Positions 8,295 through 16,394 of a stretch of DNA of 64,000 nucleotides are shown here, one piece after another (the first letter of the stretch is position 1; the number at the start of each line of letters is the position of its first letter). The translations under genes were made by a program, and so were the position numbers. Source of the DNA: an uncultured Dehalococcoidia bacterium (GTDB lineage Bacteria > Chloroflexota > Dehalococcoidia > Bin125); NCBI GenBank assembly GCA_958295515.1, contig CATQGW010000003.1:1-64000 (forward strand), in the 5' to 3' direction. Under the pieces are notes generated by a model. It was not told the DNA's origin. It made no database searches and saw only the letters and a list, made by a program, of their open reading frames with translations.

Positions 8295-8951
8295 ATGCGG
8301 ATTGGTCTGATCTCCGACACTCACTTGCCGCAGCTGCTGCATTCGCTCGACGAACTCGGCCCGCAGGCGGGCGAGGCGCTGGCGGGCGTGGAGCTCATTC
8401 TGCACGGCGGCGATGTGACCGTGCCCGCCGTGCTGGACTGGTGCGAGCAGTTTGCGCCCGTCCTGGCGGCGCGCGGCAACAACGACATCTTCGACGATCC
8501 GCGCCTGGGCGAGCGGCAGCTGATCGATGTCGACGGCGTGCGGGTGGGGATGGCGCATGAGCTGCGCCCGGAGTCGCGCCCGATCCCGGAAATCCTGCGC
8601 ACCTCGCTCAACGCCGAGCCGGTCGATGTGCTGATCGGCGGCGATACGCATGTGGAACGTCTGGAGTACCGCGACGGGGTGCTGCTGATCAACTCCGGCA
8701 GCCCCTCGCTGCCGCACCATCTCTCGACGCGGCTGGGCACGATTGGGCTGCTGACGATCGAGCGGGGCCGGATCGAGGCGGAGATTTTCGCGCTGGGACC
8801 GACGCCGGGGCATCGCAATCCCGGCCGTCCGCAGCGGGTCGCGATCGAGGACGGGCGGGTAATCGAGGCGGAGCTTTGCGGGCAGCCGCTGAGCGAAGCG
8901 GAGTTTCTGAGGCCGCCCGACCAGCGGATGAGCTCGAACGGCGTCGGCTGA
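8295..8951 (+). CDS. metallophosphoesterase (YfcE/MJ0936-like)
   Basis: A 218-residue calcineurin-like phosphoesterase. Metal-binding motifs appear in the family order: D8-T-H10 in LISDTH, HGGD at 37-40, GNND at 61-64, AHE near 88 and GGDTHVE near 115. This is the short YfcE/MJ0936 type, which hydrolyses phosphodiesters with two bound metals. A C-terminal extension of about 50 residues after the core is longer than usual. It diverges from the thiolase-like gene and is followed 19 bases later by an SDR gene, so both may share a transcript. The physiological substrate is unknown. Confidence 0.9.
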   Translation: MRIGLISDTHLPQLLHSLDELGPQAGEALAGVELILHGGDVTVPAVLDWCEQFAPVLAARGNNDIFDDPRLGERQLIDVDGVRVGMAHELRPESRPIPEILRTSLNAEPVDVLIGGDTHVERLEYRDGVLLINSGSPSLPHHLSTRLGTIGLLTIERGRIEAEIFALGPTPGHRNPGRPQRVAIEDGRVIEAELCGQPLSEAEFLRPPDQRMSSNGVG

Positions 8952-8970
8952 GCGCCGAGAGGAGACCACG

Positions 8971-9771
8971 ATGGATTTGCAACTACAAGGCAAGCGGGCG
9001 CTGGTGACGGGCGGGAGCCGCGGGATCGGCAAGGCGATCGCGCTGGAGCTCGCGCGCGAGGGCTGCGAAGTGACGATTTCCGCGCGCGATCCGCAGCGCT
9101 TGTCGGCGGCGGCGGACGAGATCGGGGCGGCGGTGGGGCGGTCGATCACCGCGCTGACCGCGGAGATGTCGGACGACGCTTCGGTGCGCGCGATGGTCGT
9201 CGCGGCGGCCGATGCGATGGGTGGGCTGGACATTCTGGTCAACAACGCGGCGTCGCCGGGCAGCGTCCACGGGCCCAAGCCGCTGGCCGAGCTGACCGAT
9301 GAGATCGTGCTGGCCGATATCAACGTCAAGGTGATGGGCTATCTGCGCTGCGCGCGCGAGGCCGCGCCCTACATGCAGCGCGCCGGTTGGGGGCGGATCA
9401 TCAACATTTCGGGGCTGGCGGCGCGCGGCAGCGGCAACACCGTGGGCAGCATCCGCAATGTGTCGGTCGCGGCGCTGACCAAGAATCTGGCCGACGAGCT
9501 CGGCCCGGATGGAATCAACGTGACGGTGGTGCATCCCGGGCTGACGCGCACGGAGGCGACGCCGGAGCGGATCGCGCAGATTGCGGAGTCGAGCGGGATC
9601 ACGGAGGCGGAGGCCGAGGCGCGGATGGCGGCGGGCAACTCGGTGCGCACGATCATCGAGTCGGAGGACATCGCCGCGATCGCGGCCTTCCTCGCGTCGC
9701 CCAGGTCGATCGCAATCACCGGCGACACGATCGCGGCAGGCGGCGGCGTGGGTCGGGGGATTTACTACTGA
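8971..9771 (+). CDS. SDR-family protein lacking the Tyr-x-x-x-Lys catalytic pair
   Basis: A 266-residue SDR with a clear cofactor motif TGGSRGIG near residue 13, NNAA near 90, and an INISG strand. Where classical SDRs have Tyr-x-x-x-Lys, this protein reads GSIRNVSVAALTKNL: no Tyr is present and the Lys position is Asn. The GGG-VGRGIYY end matches normal SDR length. Related actinobacterial and chloroflexal SDRs with an RN motif at this place exist (recalled, not searched). It may bind NAD(P) and catalyse by another route or have a binding role. A GAGAGGAG ribosome binding site precedes the ATG. Its 3' end overlaps the convergent higA gene by 7 bases. Confidence 0.9.
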   Translation: MDLQLQGKRALVTGGSRGIGKAIALELAREGCEVTISARDPQRLSAAADEIGAAVGRSITALTAEMSDDASVRAMVVAAADAMGGLDILVNNAASPGSVHGPKPLAELTDEIVLADINVKVMGYLRCAREAAPYMQRAGWGRIINISGLAARGSGNTVGSIRNVSVAALTKNLADELGPDGINVTVVHPGLTRTEATPERIAQIAESSGITEAEAEARMAAGNSVRTIIESEDIAAIAAFLASPRSIAITGDTIAAGGGVGRGIYY

Positions 9772-10079
9772 GGCGCGTGTTCGAGCGGCGTTGCGTCGGA
9801 GGCGCGGCGCCCGCCATTTTCCAGCACGAGGCGATGCAGCTCACCGAGGTTGAGCCACGACTGCGCCGGCGTCCCCAGCACGCGCTCCAGCGCCAGCGCC
9901 AGCGGCTCCGTGATCATCGCCTTCTCGTCGAGGATGTCGTTAATCACTTCAACGGGCTGTCCGATGCGGCGCGCCAACTCTTCGGGCGTCATCTCGAGCG
10001 CGTTGAGATCGTCTCGCAGAAACTCGCCGGGGTGGAACGCAATGTCCGGGAGGATGTTGGGATTGAAGTCAGTCGCCAT
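9765..10079 (-). CDS. higA: HigA-type antitoxin, free copy
   Basis: A 104-residue XRE-family helix-turn-helix protein of the HigA/VapI type. The family opening ILPDIAFHPGEFLRDDL is followed by a TPEELARRIGQPVEVINDIL helix-turn-helix and the SWLNLGELHRLV C-terminal helix. Such proteins bind and neutralise HigB mRNA-cleaving toxins and repress their own operon. The ATG at 10079 has GTGGAGAA upstream and overlaps the end of the HigA-HigB fusion gene by 11 bases, so the two are translationally coupled. About half of its N-terminal 85 residues match the N-terminal domain of the fusion. Confidence 0.9.
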   Translation of the reverse strand: MATDFNPNILPDIAFHPGEFLRDDLNALEMTPEELARRIGQPVEVINDILDEKAMITEPLALALERVLGTPAQSWLNLGELHRLVLENGGRRASDATPLEHAPQ

Positions 10080-10698
10080 AGTGATTCTCCACGTTGCGGA
10101 TTTCGATTTCGCGTTCGGTGTCGCCGGGTCGCACGATCAGACGCCAGTTTCTGGTCAACCTGAGCGAGTAATCGGCCTGCCGATCGCCCTCGAGGCGCTT
10201 GAACCGCCGCGAGCGAAAGTCGGGCAGTCGCCGTAGATCGCTCCAGCGTTCAACCGAGGCCATGCGGGCGAGCACCCCCACGTATTGCCGGCCTGCCGGC
10301 CGCCCCCACTGAGCCTCCGCTCGCGACCCGCTCTCGAAACACCGTCGTAGATCGGGCGTGCGGAAGAGGAGTTGCATATCTGTCGCCTCCTCGTCTGCGA
10401 GGTCGGCCGCCGCGAGAGGGACCTCAGGCTTGCCGCCGTTCTCGAGCACCAAGTAGTACATCGTCACGAGATTGAGCCACGATTGGGCGGAGACATTCAG
10501 CACCCGCTCGAGGTCCTGCGCGAATTCCTCGGTGATCATCGCCTGCTCGTTGACGACCGCGTAGACCTCCTCGGCAGGGCGCTGCATGCTCGTCGCGAGC
10601 GTGTCCGGGGAGAGCCCGCGCGCCTCGATCTCTTCGCGGAGGAACCCGCCGGGGTGGAACGCAATGTCGGGCAGGATCGAGGGCTTGAACTCTGCCAT
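10069..10698 (-). CDS. HigA-HigB fusion (antitoxin domain joined to toxin domain)
   Basis: A 209-residue two-domain protein. Residues 1-93 are a HigA-like HTH domain (ILPDIAFHPGGFLREEI, AQSWLNLVTMYYLVLENGG) paralogous to the free HigA encoded next. From about residue 110 to the end is a HigB/RelE-fold toxin domain: DLRRCFESG, ASVERWSDLRRLP, RFKRLEGDRQADYSLRL, NWRLIVRPGD, EIEIRNVENHYGD. That matches the HigB pattern in which basic residues of the last strands act on ribosome-bound mRNA. Normal loci have separate toxin and antitoxin, toxin first. The ATG at 10698 is preferred to 10713 because it aligns with the paralogous HigA start. The locus is 31 bases from a tRNA-Arg gene. Confidence 0.88.
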   Translation of the reverse strand: MAEFKPSILPDIAFHPGGFLREEIEARGLSPDTLATSMQRPAEEVYAVVNEQAMITEEFAQDLERVLNVSAQSWLNLVTMYYLVLENGGKPEVPLAAADLADEEATDMQLLFRTPDLRRCFESGSRAEAQWGRPAGRQYVGVLARMASVERWSDLRRLPDFRSRRFKRLEGDRQADYSLRLTRNWRLIVRPGDTEREIEIRNVENHYGD

Positions 10699-10729
10699 GG
10701 TCGTTTCACACATCAGCGCGCTGGAGTGG

Positions 10730-10802
10730 CGCCCCTGGGAGGACTTGAACCTCCAGCCTGCGGATTAGAAGTCCGCCGCTCTATCCCTTGAGCTACAGGG
10801 GC
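10730..10802 (-). tRNA. tRNA-Arg (anticodon UCU)
   Basis: The minus strand folds as a complete cloverleaf: acceptor GCCCCTG pairing with CAGGGGC, D stem GCTC/GAGC, anticodon stem GCGGA/TCCGC around loop CTTCTAA (anticodon TCT), a five-base variable loop, and T stem GGAGG/CCTCC with loop TTCAAGT. The discriminator base is G and CCA is not encoded. The 5' end directly abuts the stop codon of the upstream transglycosylase-like gene, so the tRNA is probably processed from a longer transcript. The toxin-antitoxin locus begins 31 bases beyond its 3' end. Confidence 0.95.
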
Positions 10803-12176
10803 TCAGCTCTGCGGCTGGCCGGCGCGGTAGAAGGCCGCGCCGAGCTTGTTCAGAGATACGGTAACCGTTCGGGAGGCGGTCGAGCCGTCGGGCAACGAGG
10901 CTTCGAGCCGCAGCTCGCCGATGTGCTCGCCCTCGGGTACGCCGCCGGCCGCGGCGCGGACGATCAGCGTGGAATGTTCGGCGTCGGCGAAGGCCGCGCC
11001 GCCGCCGACTGCGACGCCGGCCTGCACCTCGAGCTGCACCCAGGAGGGCGCGCCGGCCACCCGCCAGGCGAGCAGCCCGCTGCCCTCGTTTTCGATCAGC
11101 AGCGACGCGGCGGAAACCGCGCCGCCGCTCGAGCTCAGCTCCAACTCCGCGTCGTCCAACCGCAGCCGCGGCGCGCCCAGCACCCGCTCGCGCAGCTGCT
11201 GGACTTCGGGCTCGCTCAGCGGCCATTCGGGGTAGGGCGCGGCGCTCTGCGGCAGCGGCATATACATCGCCGCGAACGGCGATGCCGCGCCCTCGGCGGG
11301 ACCGCCCAGATTGCGGATTTCGTTCCAGCCCGCGTAGTAGTGCTCCGGGTCCAGCGGCCAGCCCGGTGAGGCCATCAAGTCGAGGTCGGGCAGCGCCAGC
11401 GGGATCGCGTCCCACAGCGGACGCCCCTCCAGCTCGGGCGGATTGACCACGCAGCCCAGCACCAACTCCTGATAGGGATAGCCGTTGCGCCGCCCGTCGC
11501 AGCCGTATTGGGGCGCGCGGAAGGGGTCCACATCCGGGCCGGCGGGGTGATTGGAGAGCGCCCAACCGTTGTAGCCCCAGAGCGCGTAGTACCACGATTC
11601 GATTACGGATGGGTCGCCGGTCCCGACCTGCGGGAAGAACTCGTCGTTCCACTTTTCGGCCAGAATTTGCGCCCCGGCGGCGATGTTGTAGGCGAAGTGA
11701 GTGCCGACCAGCGCCTCGTAGCGGCTGGGCAGCGCGCCCTCGTTGCTGATCGTGCTGGTGACCTGCATGATCCCGTAGCCGCAGTCGAACGAGACCAGCG
11801 CGGGACCAATCGACTCATACGGCACATCGGGCGCGGTCTGGTTGGTCGAACTTTCGACCCAGCCGATCGCGTAGAGCAGCGGCGCGGGGATGGTCGCGAA
11901 CGGATCCTCGCGGCGCTCGCCGCCGATGCCGACCTTGAGCGGCTGGAGCGCGAACTCTTCGTCGTCGGGGAACAGCAAATTGCCCGCCGCCAGCCGCTGC
12001 GCGTCGAAGTAGAGCGCGCGATCGCGCTGCGCCTCCCAGGATTGAAAGAGATAGGCCGGCCCGCCGCCCGAGTATGGGCAGGCGTCGGGCGCGGACTGCC
12101 CGGCGGGCGAGCCCAGCAGCATCGCCGCCAGCGCGAGCAGGACGGCGGCGGCGAGCGCCGCGAGCGTGCGGCTCAT
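10803..12176 (-). CDS. secreted lytic-transglycosylase-like protein
   Basis: A 457-residue exported protein. It has a signal peptide (LAALAAAVLLALAAMLLG, cleavage near QSAPDA). A lysozyme-like SLT domain follows around residues 80-220, with a candidate catalytic Glu in AIGWVESSTNQ, the FDCGYGIMQVT motif typical of transglycosylase cores and a helical ILAEKWN segment. The C-terminal 100 or so residues form a beta-sandwich (LELSSSGGAVSAASLLIENEG onward) resembling BACON/Ig-like domains. It probably acts on peptidoglycan or another polysaccharide outside the membrane. The start is the ATG at 12176, overlapping the upstream lipoprotein gene's stop by 4 bases (ATGA); an in-frame ATG lies three codons earlier. 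Confidence 0.85.
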   Translation of the reverse strand: MSRTLAALAAAVLLALAAMLLGSPAGQSAPDACPYSGGGPAYLFQSWEAQRDRALYFDAQRLAAGNLLFPDDEEFALQPLKVGIGGERREDPFATIPAPLLYAIGWVESSTNQTAPDVPYESIGPALVSFDCGYGIMQVTSTISNEGALPSRYEALVGTHFAYNIAAGAQILAEKWNDEFFPQVGTGDPSVIESWYYALWGYNGWALSNHPAGPDVDPFRAPQYGCDGRRNGYPYQELVLGCVVNPPELEGRPLWDAIPLALPDLDLMASPGWPLDPEHYYAGWNEIRNLGGPAEGAASPFAAMYMPLPQSAAPYPEWPLSEPEVQQLRERVLGAPRLRLDDAELELSSSGGAVSAASLLIENEGSGLLAWRVAGAPSWVQLEVQAGVAVGGGAAFADAEHSTLIVRAAAGGVPEGEHIGELRLEASLPDGSTASRTVTVSLNKLGAAFYRAGQPQS

Positions 12177-13279
12177 CCGCTCCACCAGCCGATCGCGTAG
12201 ACCTCCGCCTGCTCAACCCGCTCCAAACCCCGCTCCGCCCCCACGATCCCCGTCCAGCGTTGCCCGGCATCGCCCGGTCCCGCGCCCTCGTAGGCGGCGA
12301 CGGCCAGCCAGCGCCCGTCGGGGTCCCAGGCGAAGGGCACGGTGAAGCCGCGCGCGCCGCTCCAGCGCCCCACGGTGAGCTCGCCGTTGGGACGCCAGGC
12401 GGGACCTGCGGCGTCGGCGATGCGGCGCGACTCGGCGTCGAGCGGACGCAGCCGTTCACGCTGCCAGTCCTGGCTTTCGGCGACCGACGGCGCTGCATCG
12501 CCCTCCTCGCGCAGGGAGCGCACGACGACCTGCAATTCGCGCCCGTTGCGCAGCTCCAGCGCCACTTCGCCGCCGTCCGGCGAGAGAGTCCAGCCGCGCG
12601 TGTGTTGCACCCCCAAATCCCAGCGCCCCACGCGCTCCAGCGCGCCGTCCTGCAATTTCAGCTCCCAGAGCGCCCAGCCCGCCGCTTCCAGCGCCGCCGT
12701 CCAGAGCTGGTCGCCGCGCATCTCCAGCGGGTAGAGCGCCATCGCGTCGCTGGCCCGATAGCGGGCGACGGCCGCGCCGTCGGCGATGTTGAGCAGATCG
12801 AGTTTGCCGCCCGAGGAGTCGTTGCGGGCGACCGCGATTCGCTCGCCGTCTTCGGAGAACGTCAGCCCCGCGAAGAGGTCCAAGCCTGCCGCCAGCACGC
12901 GCTTGCCCTGCGCGGTGACCAGCCAGAGCACCGCGTCCTCGCGCGGCTCGCGTCCGTTGGGCGGCACAGCCAGCAGCGCGGCGGCGTCGCCGGAGGGCGC
13001 GACGACGCCCTCGACATCCCAGCCGGCGGCGTGCTCGATAGTCGCCAGCTCCACCCAGTCGCCGTCGAGGTTCGCCGGATCAATCAGCACCAGCCGCGAC
13101 TGCGTGTCCGCGTAGGCGGAGGCCAGCAGCCGCGCATCGCCCAATCCGTCGTCGCCGCACGCGGCCAGCGCAGCCGCGAGCAGCAGCAGCGCAGCCGGTG
13201 CCCACGCGGACCGCGCCCGCGATACCGTAAGTAACCGCACGTCGTGTTGCTGCGCCCCGCGTTGCGCACGTGAAATCAC
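12173..13279 (-). CDS. beta-propeller lipoprotein
   Basis: A 368-residue predicted lipoprotein. The N-terminal hydrophobic run APAALLLLAAALAAC ends in a lipobox (LAAC) near residue 41. The remainder has repeated WD40/TolB-like blades, for example LLASAYADTQSRLVLID, LTFSEDGERIAVARND, WTLSPDGGEVALEL and FAWDPDGRWLAVAAYE. The start is a GTG at 13279; another GTG at 13240 would shorten the leader and is equally possible. It is coupled (4-base overlap) to the transglycosylase-like gene, suggesting a cell-envelope unit. No enzymatic residues are evident; ligand or partner binding is the likely role. Confidence 0.82.
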   Translation of the reverse strand: MISRAQRGAQQHDVRLLTVSRARSAWAPAALLLLAAALAACGDDGLGDARLLASAYADTQSRLVLIDPANLDGDWVELATIEHAAGWDVEGVVAPSGDAAALLAVPPNGREPREDAVLWLVTAQGKRVLAAGLDLFAGLTFSEDGERIAVARNDSSGGKLDLLNIADGAAVARYRASDAMALYPLEMRGDQLWTAALEAAGWALWELKLQDGALERVGRWDLGVQHTRGWTLSPDGGEVALELRNGRELQVVVRSLREEGDAAPSVAESQDWQRERLRPLDAESRRIADAAGPAWRPNGELTVGRWSGARGFTVPFAWDPDGRWLAVAAYEGAGPGDAGQRWTGIVGAERGLERVEQAEVYAIGWWSG

Positions 13280-13350
13280 CGTAGCACGGGGACCTGCCGC
13301 GGCTCGCTGCTAATCTGAGCGGCAACGGGACAGCTTCGACGGAGGTTCGC

Positions 13351-14367
13351 GTGGCCCGCATCGCCATTCTTGGGCTCGGCTACATCGGCGGCTCGATTGG
13401 GCTGGGGCTGAAGAAGGCCAAGCTGCGCAATACCGAGATCGTCGGCTACGACGACTGGCGGCGCGCCCGCCGCGCAGCCGACAAGCAGGGCGCGGTGGAC
13501 AACGCCTACAGCAGCGTGCGCGAAGCGGTCGAGGGGGCGGGGCTGGTGATCGTAGCCACGCCGCCCTCGGCGGTGGAAGAGATGTTCGAGCAGATGGCGC
13601 CGCATCTCGGACGCGGCGCGGCGGTGACCGATGTGGCCGCCTCGAAGCGCGTGATCCACGCCGCCGCCGCCGACCACCTGCGCAGCGGCGTCTCCTTTAT
13701 CGGCGGGCACCCGATGGCCGGCAACGCCGCCACCTTTGGGATCGAAAACGCCGACGCCGAGCTGTTTCAGGGGACGCGCTGGTTCGTCTGCAGCACGCCG
13801 ACGGCGACCGAGGCCTCGGTGCGCTCGGTGCTGGGCATGATCCGCGAGCTGGGCGCGGAGCCGCACTTCCTCAACGCCGACGAGCACGACTACCTGATGG
13901 CCGCCGTCAGCCACCTGCCGCTGGTCGTCTCGACCGCGCTGTTCACGGTGTTGCGCGGCAGCGAGGGCTGGATGGACTTCGGGCGCGGCGCGGGCGACAC
14001 CTTCAACACGATGACCGGCTTCAACTCCGGCGACCCCAGCCTGACCACCGAGATCGCGATCACCAACCGCGAGCAGGTGCAGCACTGGCTGGACCGGCTG
14101 ATCGTCGAGCTGCACCGTCTGCGCGATGTGCTCGACGGCGACGAAGAGGCCGTCTTCGCGGAGTTCGCCAACGCGCAGATGAACTACGCGCGCTTCCTGC
14201 ATGGCGACGATCTGGATCGCGGCCAGGAAGCGCCGGACATCCCCGACAGCCGCTCGCAGATGGCGGCGCTGCTGGTCTCGCAGCGGCTCTACGACCGCGT
14301 GCGCGAGATGGGCAAGCGCCAGGAAGAGCGCGAGCGCCAATCCCCCGGACGCACCAAGCGCCGATGA
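13351..14367 (+). CDS. tyrA: prephenate dehydrogenase
   Basis: A 338-residue NAD(P)-dependent prephenate (or arogenate) dehydrogenase of tyrosine synthesis. It has the Rossmann motif ILGLGYIGGSIG at residues 6-17, the VIVATPP strand end, the DVAASK segment, the GGHPMAGNAATFG active-site block, and the helical C-terminal dimerisation region (SHLPLVVSTALF, ITNREQVQHWLDRL). It starts at GTG 13351 with GGAGG upstream. The stop overlaps the aroA start by 4 bases. Clustered with aroA, gmk-like and the trp genes, it belongs to an aromatic amino acid supercluster. No ACT domain is visible, so feedback control by tyrosine through ACT is not expected. Confidence 0.95.
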   Translation: MARIAILGLGYIGGSIGLGLKKAKLRNTEIVGYDDWRRARRAADKQGAVDNAYSSVREAVEGAGLVIVATPPSAVEEMFEQMAPHLGRGAAVTDVAASKRVIHAAAADHLRSGVSFIGGHPMAGNAATFGIENADAELFQGTRWFVCSTPTATEASVRSVLGMIRELGAEPHFLNADEHDYLMAAVSHLPLVVSTALFTVLRGSEGWMDFGRGAGDTFNTMTGFNSGDPSLTTEIAITNREQVQHWLDRLIVELHRLRDVLDGDEEAVFAEFANAQMNYARFLHGDDLDRGQEAPDIPDSRSQMAALLVSQRLYDRVREMGKRQEERERQSPGRTKRR

Positions 14368-15683
14368 CGACGCTCGACCGGCAGCCGCTGCGGCTCCGCC
14401 CAATAGCCGCGCTGCGCGGCGAGCTGACCGTGCCCGGCGACAAGTCGATCTCGCACCGCGCGCTGATCTGCAACGCGCTGGCGCGCGGCGAAGCGCGCGT
14501 GACCAACCTGCTGGAGAGCGCCGACTGCCTGAGCACGATGGCCTGCCTCGAGCGCTGGGGCGTGCAATTCGAGCGCGAGCAGGGCGCGACAATCGTGCGC
14601 AGCCCCGGCCTGGACCGCTTTCACGCGCCGGCCGGCACGCTCGACTGCGGCAACAGTGGCACCACGATGCGGCTGCTGGCCGGGATCGCGGCGACGCTGC
14701 CGTTCAGCTCAACGCTGGACGGCGACGACTCACTGCGCCGCCGCCCGATGGATCGCGTGCTCGAACCGCTGGCGCAGATGGGCGCAGCGACCGACGGCGC
14801 GGACGGCGGACGCCTCGCGCCGATTGTGGTCGGCGGCCAACCCGAGGGGCTGCGCCCGTTTCGCGGACGCCTCTCGGTCGCCAGCGGGCAACTGAAGAGC
14901 GCGTTGATCTTCGCGGCGCTCCGAGCGACCGCCGAAAGCAACATTGAAGAGGTCGGTCCCAGCCGCGACCACACCGAGCGGATGCTGGGCGCGATGGGCG
15001 CGCAGATCGACACCAACGGCGCGAAGGTGCGCGTCCAGCCCGGCGCAGCCCTGCGCCCGCGCGATGTGGATGTGCCCGGCGATATCAGCGCCGCCGCGTT
15101 CTGGATGGTGGCGGCGGCGATCGTGCCGGATTCCGATCTGACGCTGCCCGCCGTGGGGATCAACCCCACCCGCGCCGGCATCATCGACGCCCTCCGCGCA
15201 ATGGGCGCGGACCTGACGCTTGAGCATGAGCGAGAAGTATCCGGCGAGCCGATCGCGGATCTCCGCGTGCGCTACGCCCCGCTGCGCGGCTTCGAGGCTT
15301 CCGGCGATCTGGTGGTGCGCGCGCTCGATGAGTGGCCGGTGATCGCCGTCGCGGCGGCGCTCGCCGACGGCCCGACCACGATCCGCGACGCGGAAGAGCT
15401 GCGGGTCAAGGAATCGGACCGCATCGCCGCGACTGCGGCGATGCTGCGCGCGCTCGGCGCGGAGGTCGAGGAACGCCCCGACGGCCTGCGCATCGCCGGC
15501 GGCGCAACGCTGCGTGGCGGCGTGGTCGAATCGCGCGGCGACCACCGGATCGCGATGGCCGCCGCCGTCGCGGCGATGATCGCCGAGGGCGAAACCGAGC
15601 TGCGCGGCGGCGAGTCCGTCGCGATCTCCTATCCCGAATTCTGGCGCGATCTGGAACGGCTCCGCGATGCCGCAGCCGCCTGA
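14364..15683 (+). CDS. aroA: 3-phosphoshikimate 1-carboxyvinyltransferase (EPSP synthase)
   Basis: A 439-residue EPSP synthase, the sixth step of the shikimate pathway, joining phosphoenolpyruvate to shikimate-3-phosphate. Signature blocks are PGDKSISHRALICNAL (substrate-binding K27), GNSGTTMRLLAG, DGDDSLRRRPMDRVLEPL, LKSALIFAALRA, PGDISAAAFWMVAAA, ELRVKESDRIAATAAM and RGDHRIAMAAAVAA. Length and domain order are normal. ATGA coupling to tyrA upstream; its 3' end overlaps the kinase gene by 17 bases. The GNSGTTMRLL segment retains the Gly found in glyphosate-sensitive forms; actual sensitivity cannot be judged here. Confidence 0.97.
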   Translation: MTTLDRQPLRLRPIAALRGELTVPGDKSISHRALICNALARGEARVTNLLESADCLSTMACLERWGVQFEREQGATIVRSPGLDRFHAPAGTLDCGNSGTTMRLLAGIAATLPFSSTLDGDDSLRRRPMDRVLEPLAQMGAATDGADGGRLAPIVVGGQPEGLRPFRGRLSVASGQLKSALIFAALRATAESNIEEVGPSRDHTERMLGAMGAQIDTNGAKVRVQPGAALRPRDVDVPGDISAAAFWMVAAAIVPDSDLTLPAVGINPTRAGIIDALRAMGADLTLEHEREVSGEPIADLRVRYAPLRGFEASGDLVVRALDEWPVIAVAAALADGPTTIRDAEELRVKESDRIAATAAMLRALGAEVEERPDGLRIAGGATLRGGVVESRGDHRIAMAAAVAAMIAEGETELRGGESVAISYPEFWRDLERLRDAAAA

Positions 15684-16260
15684 AGGTTCGCCGATCGCGG
15701 TGGTGCTGTCCGGTCCGTCGGGCGCGGGCAAGGACACCGTGCTGCGGCTTGCGCTGAGCCTCGACGACTCGCTGGCGACCGTGGCCACGGCCAAAACGCG
15801 CCCGCCCCGGCCGGGCGAGCAACACGGCGTCCACCACGTCTTCCTCAGCGAGCAGGAGTTCGATGAGTGGCTCGCCGCCGACGCTTTCCTCGAGCACGCC
15901 ACCGTCTACGGCCACCGCAGCGGCGTCCCCCGCCGGGCGGTCGAGGACTGCCTACAGGCGGGCAAGTCGGTGATCATCCGCACCGACATCCAGGGCGCGC
16001 GCAGCCTGCGCGAGCGCCTGCCCGGCTGCCTGCTGGTCTTCATCACCGTGCCCGATCTCGCCGCGCTCCGCGCCCGCATGCAAGGTCGAGGCACCGACAG
16101 CGCAGCCGACATGGAGCTGCGCCTCAATCAAGCAGAGGCGGAGATCGCAGAGGCGGCATGGTTCGACCACGTAATCATCAACGCCGACGGAGCAGCGCGC
16201 GCTGCAGCCGAAGCGCTAATCAACCACATCCACGCCGCCGCCTCCGCCACACCCGCCTAA
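15667..16260 (+). CDS. gmk: guanylate kinase-like protein
   Basis: A 197-residue P-loop kinase of the guanylate kinase fold, which would phosphorylate GMP to GDP. It has the P-loop GPSGAGKDTV at residues 16-25, TAKTRPPRPGE (GMP-binding), HHVFLSEQEFDEW, EHATVYGHRSGVPRRAV, and a conserved RTDIQGARSLRERLP. The GKD instead of GKS/T in the P-loop is also seen in some Chloroflexota guanylate kinases and in PhnN ribose-bisphosphokinases (recalled), so PhnN-like activity is an alternative. The start lies inside the aroA 3' end, implying co-translation. This is the last gene before the repeat-containing gap that precedes the trp genes. Confidence 0.82.
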   Translation: MPQPPEGSPIAVVLSGPSGAGKDTVLRLALSLDDSLATVATAKTRPPRPGEQHGVHHVFLSEQEFDEWLAADAFLEHATVYGHRSGVPRRAVEDCLQAGKSVIIRTDIQGARSLRERLPGCLLVFITVPDLAALRARMQGRGTDSAADMELRLNQAEAEIAEAAWFDHVIINADGAARAAAEALINHIHAAASATPA

Positions 16261-16325
16261 TTCCCGTCATACCCGCCGCCACCTCCGTCATTGCCGCGCT
16301 CCGCCGCGGCAATCTCGCCGTCCCC
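16261..16325. repeat. REP-like palindromic element after gmk
   Basis: Directly after the gmk stop lies a half-element (CCCGTCATACCCGCC) followed by a full palindrome, CGTCATTGCCGCG...CGCGGCAATCTCGCCG. The same core recurs in reverse orientation at about 48829-48864. It belongs to the CGTCATNCCCGC family found in the arrays at 43.7, 48.5 and 58.3 kb. It may act as a terminator-like or transcript-stabilising hairpin. Confidence 0.75.
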
Positions 16326-16356
16326 GCCACCCAGGCCTGGTGTGCAACGCCGTTGA

Positions 16357-16384
16357 TTGACATTCGCCCTGCGCGCCTTAGGCT
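16357..16384 (+). promoter_or_regulatory. candidate sigma70-type promoter for the trp operon
   Basis: TTGACA at 16357-16362 and TAGGCT at 16379-16384 are separated by 16 bases, a good match to housekeeping promoters. They sit about 175 bases upstream of trpE in an otherwise GC-rich gap, after the gmk gene and its repeat. Transcription would begin near 16391 and leave a leader of about 170 bases before trpE. Confidence 0.55.
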
Positions 16385-16394
16385 GATTGACACC

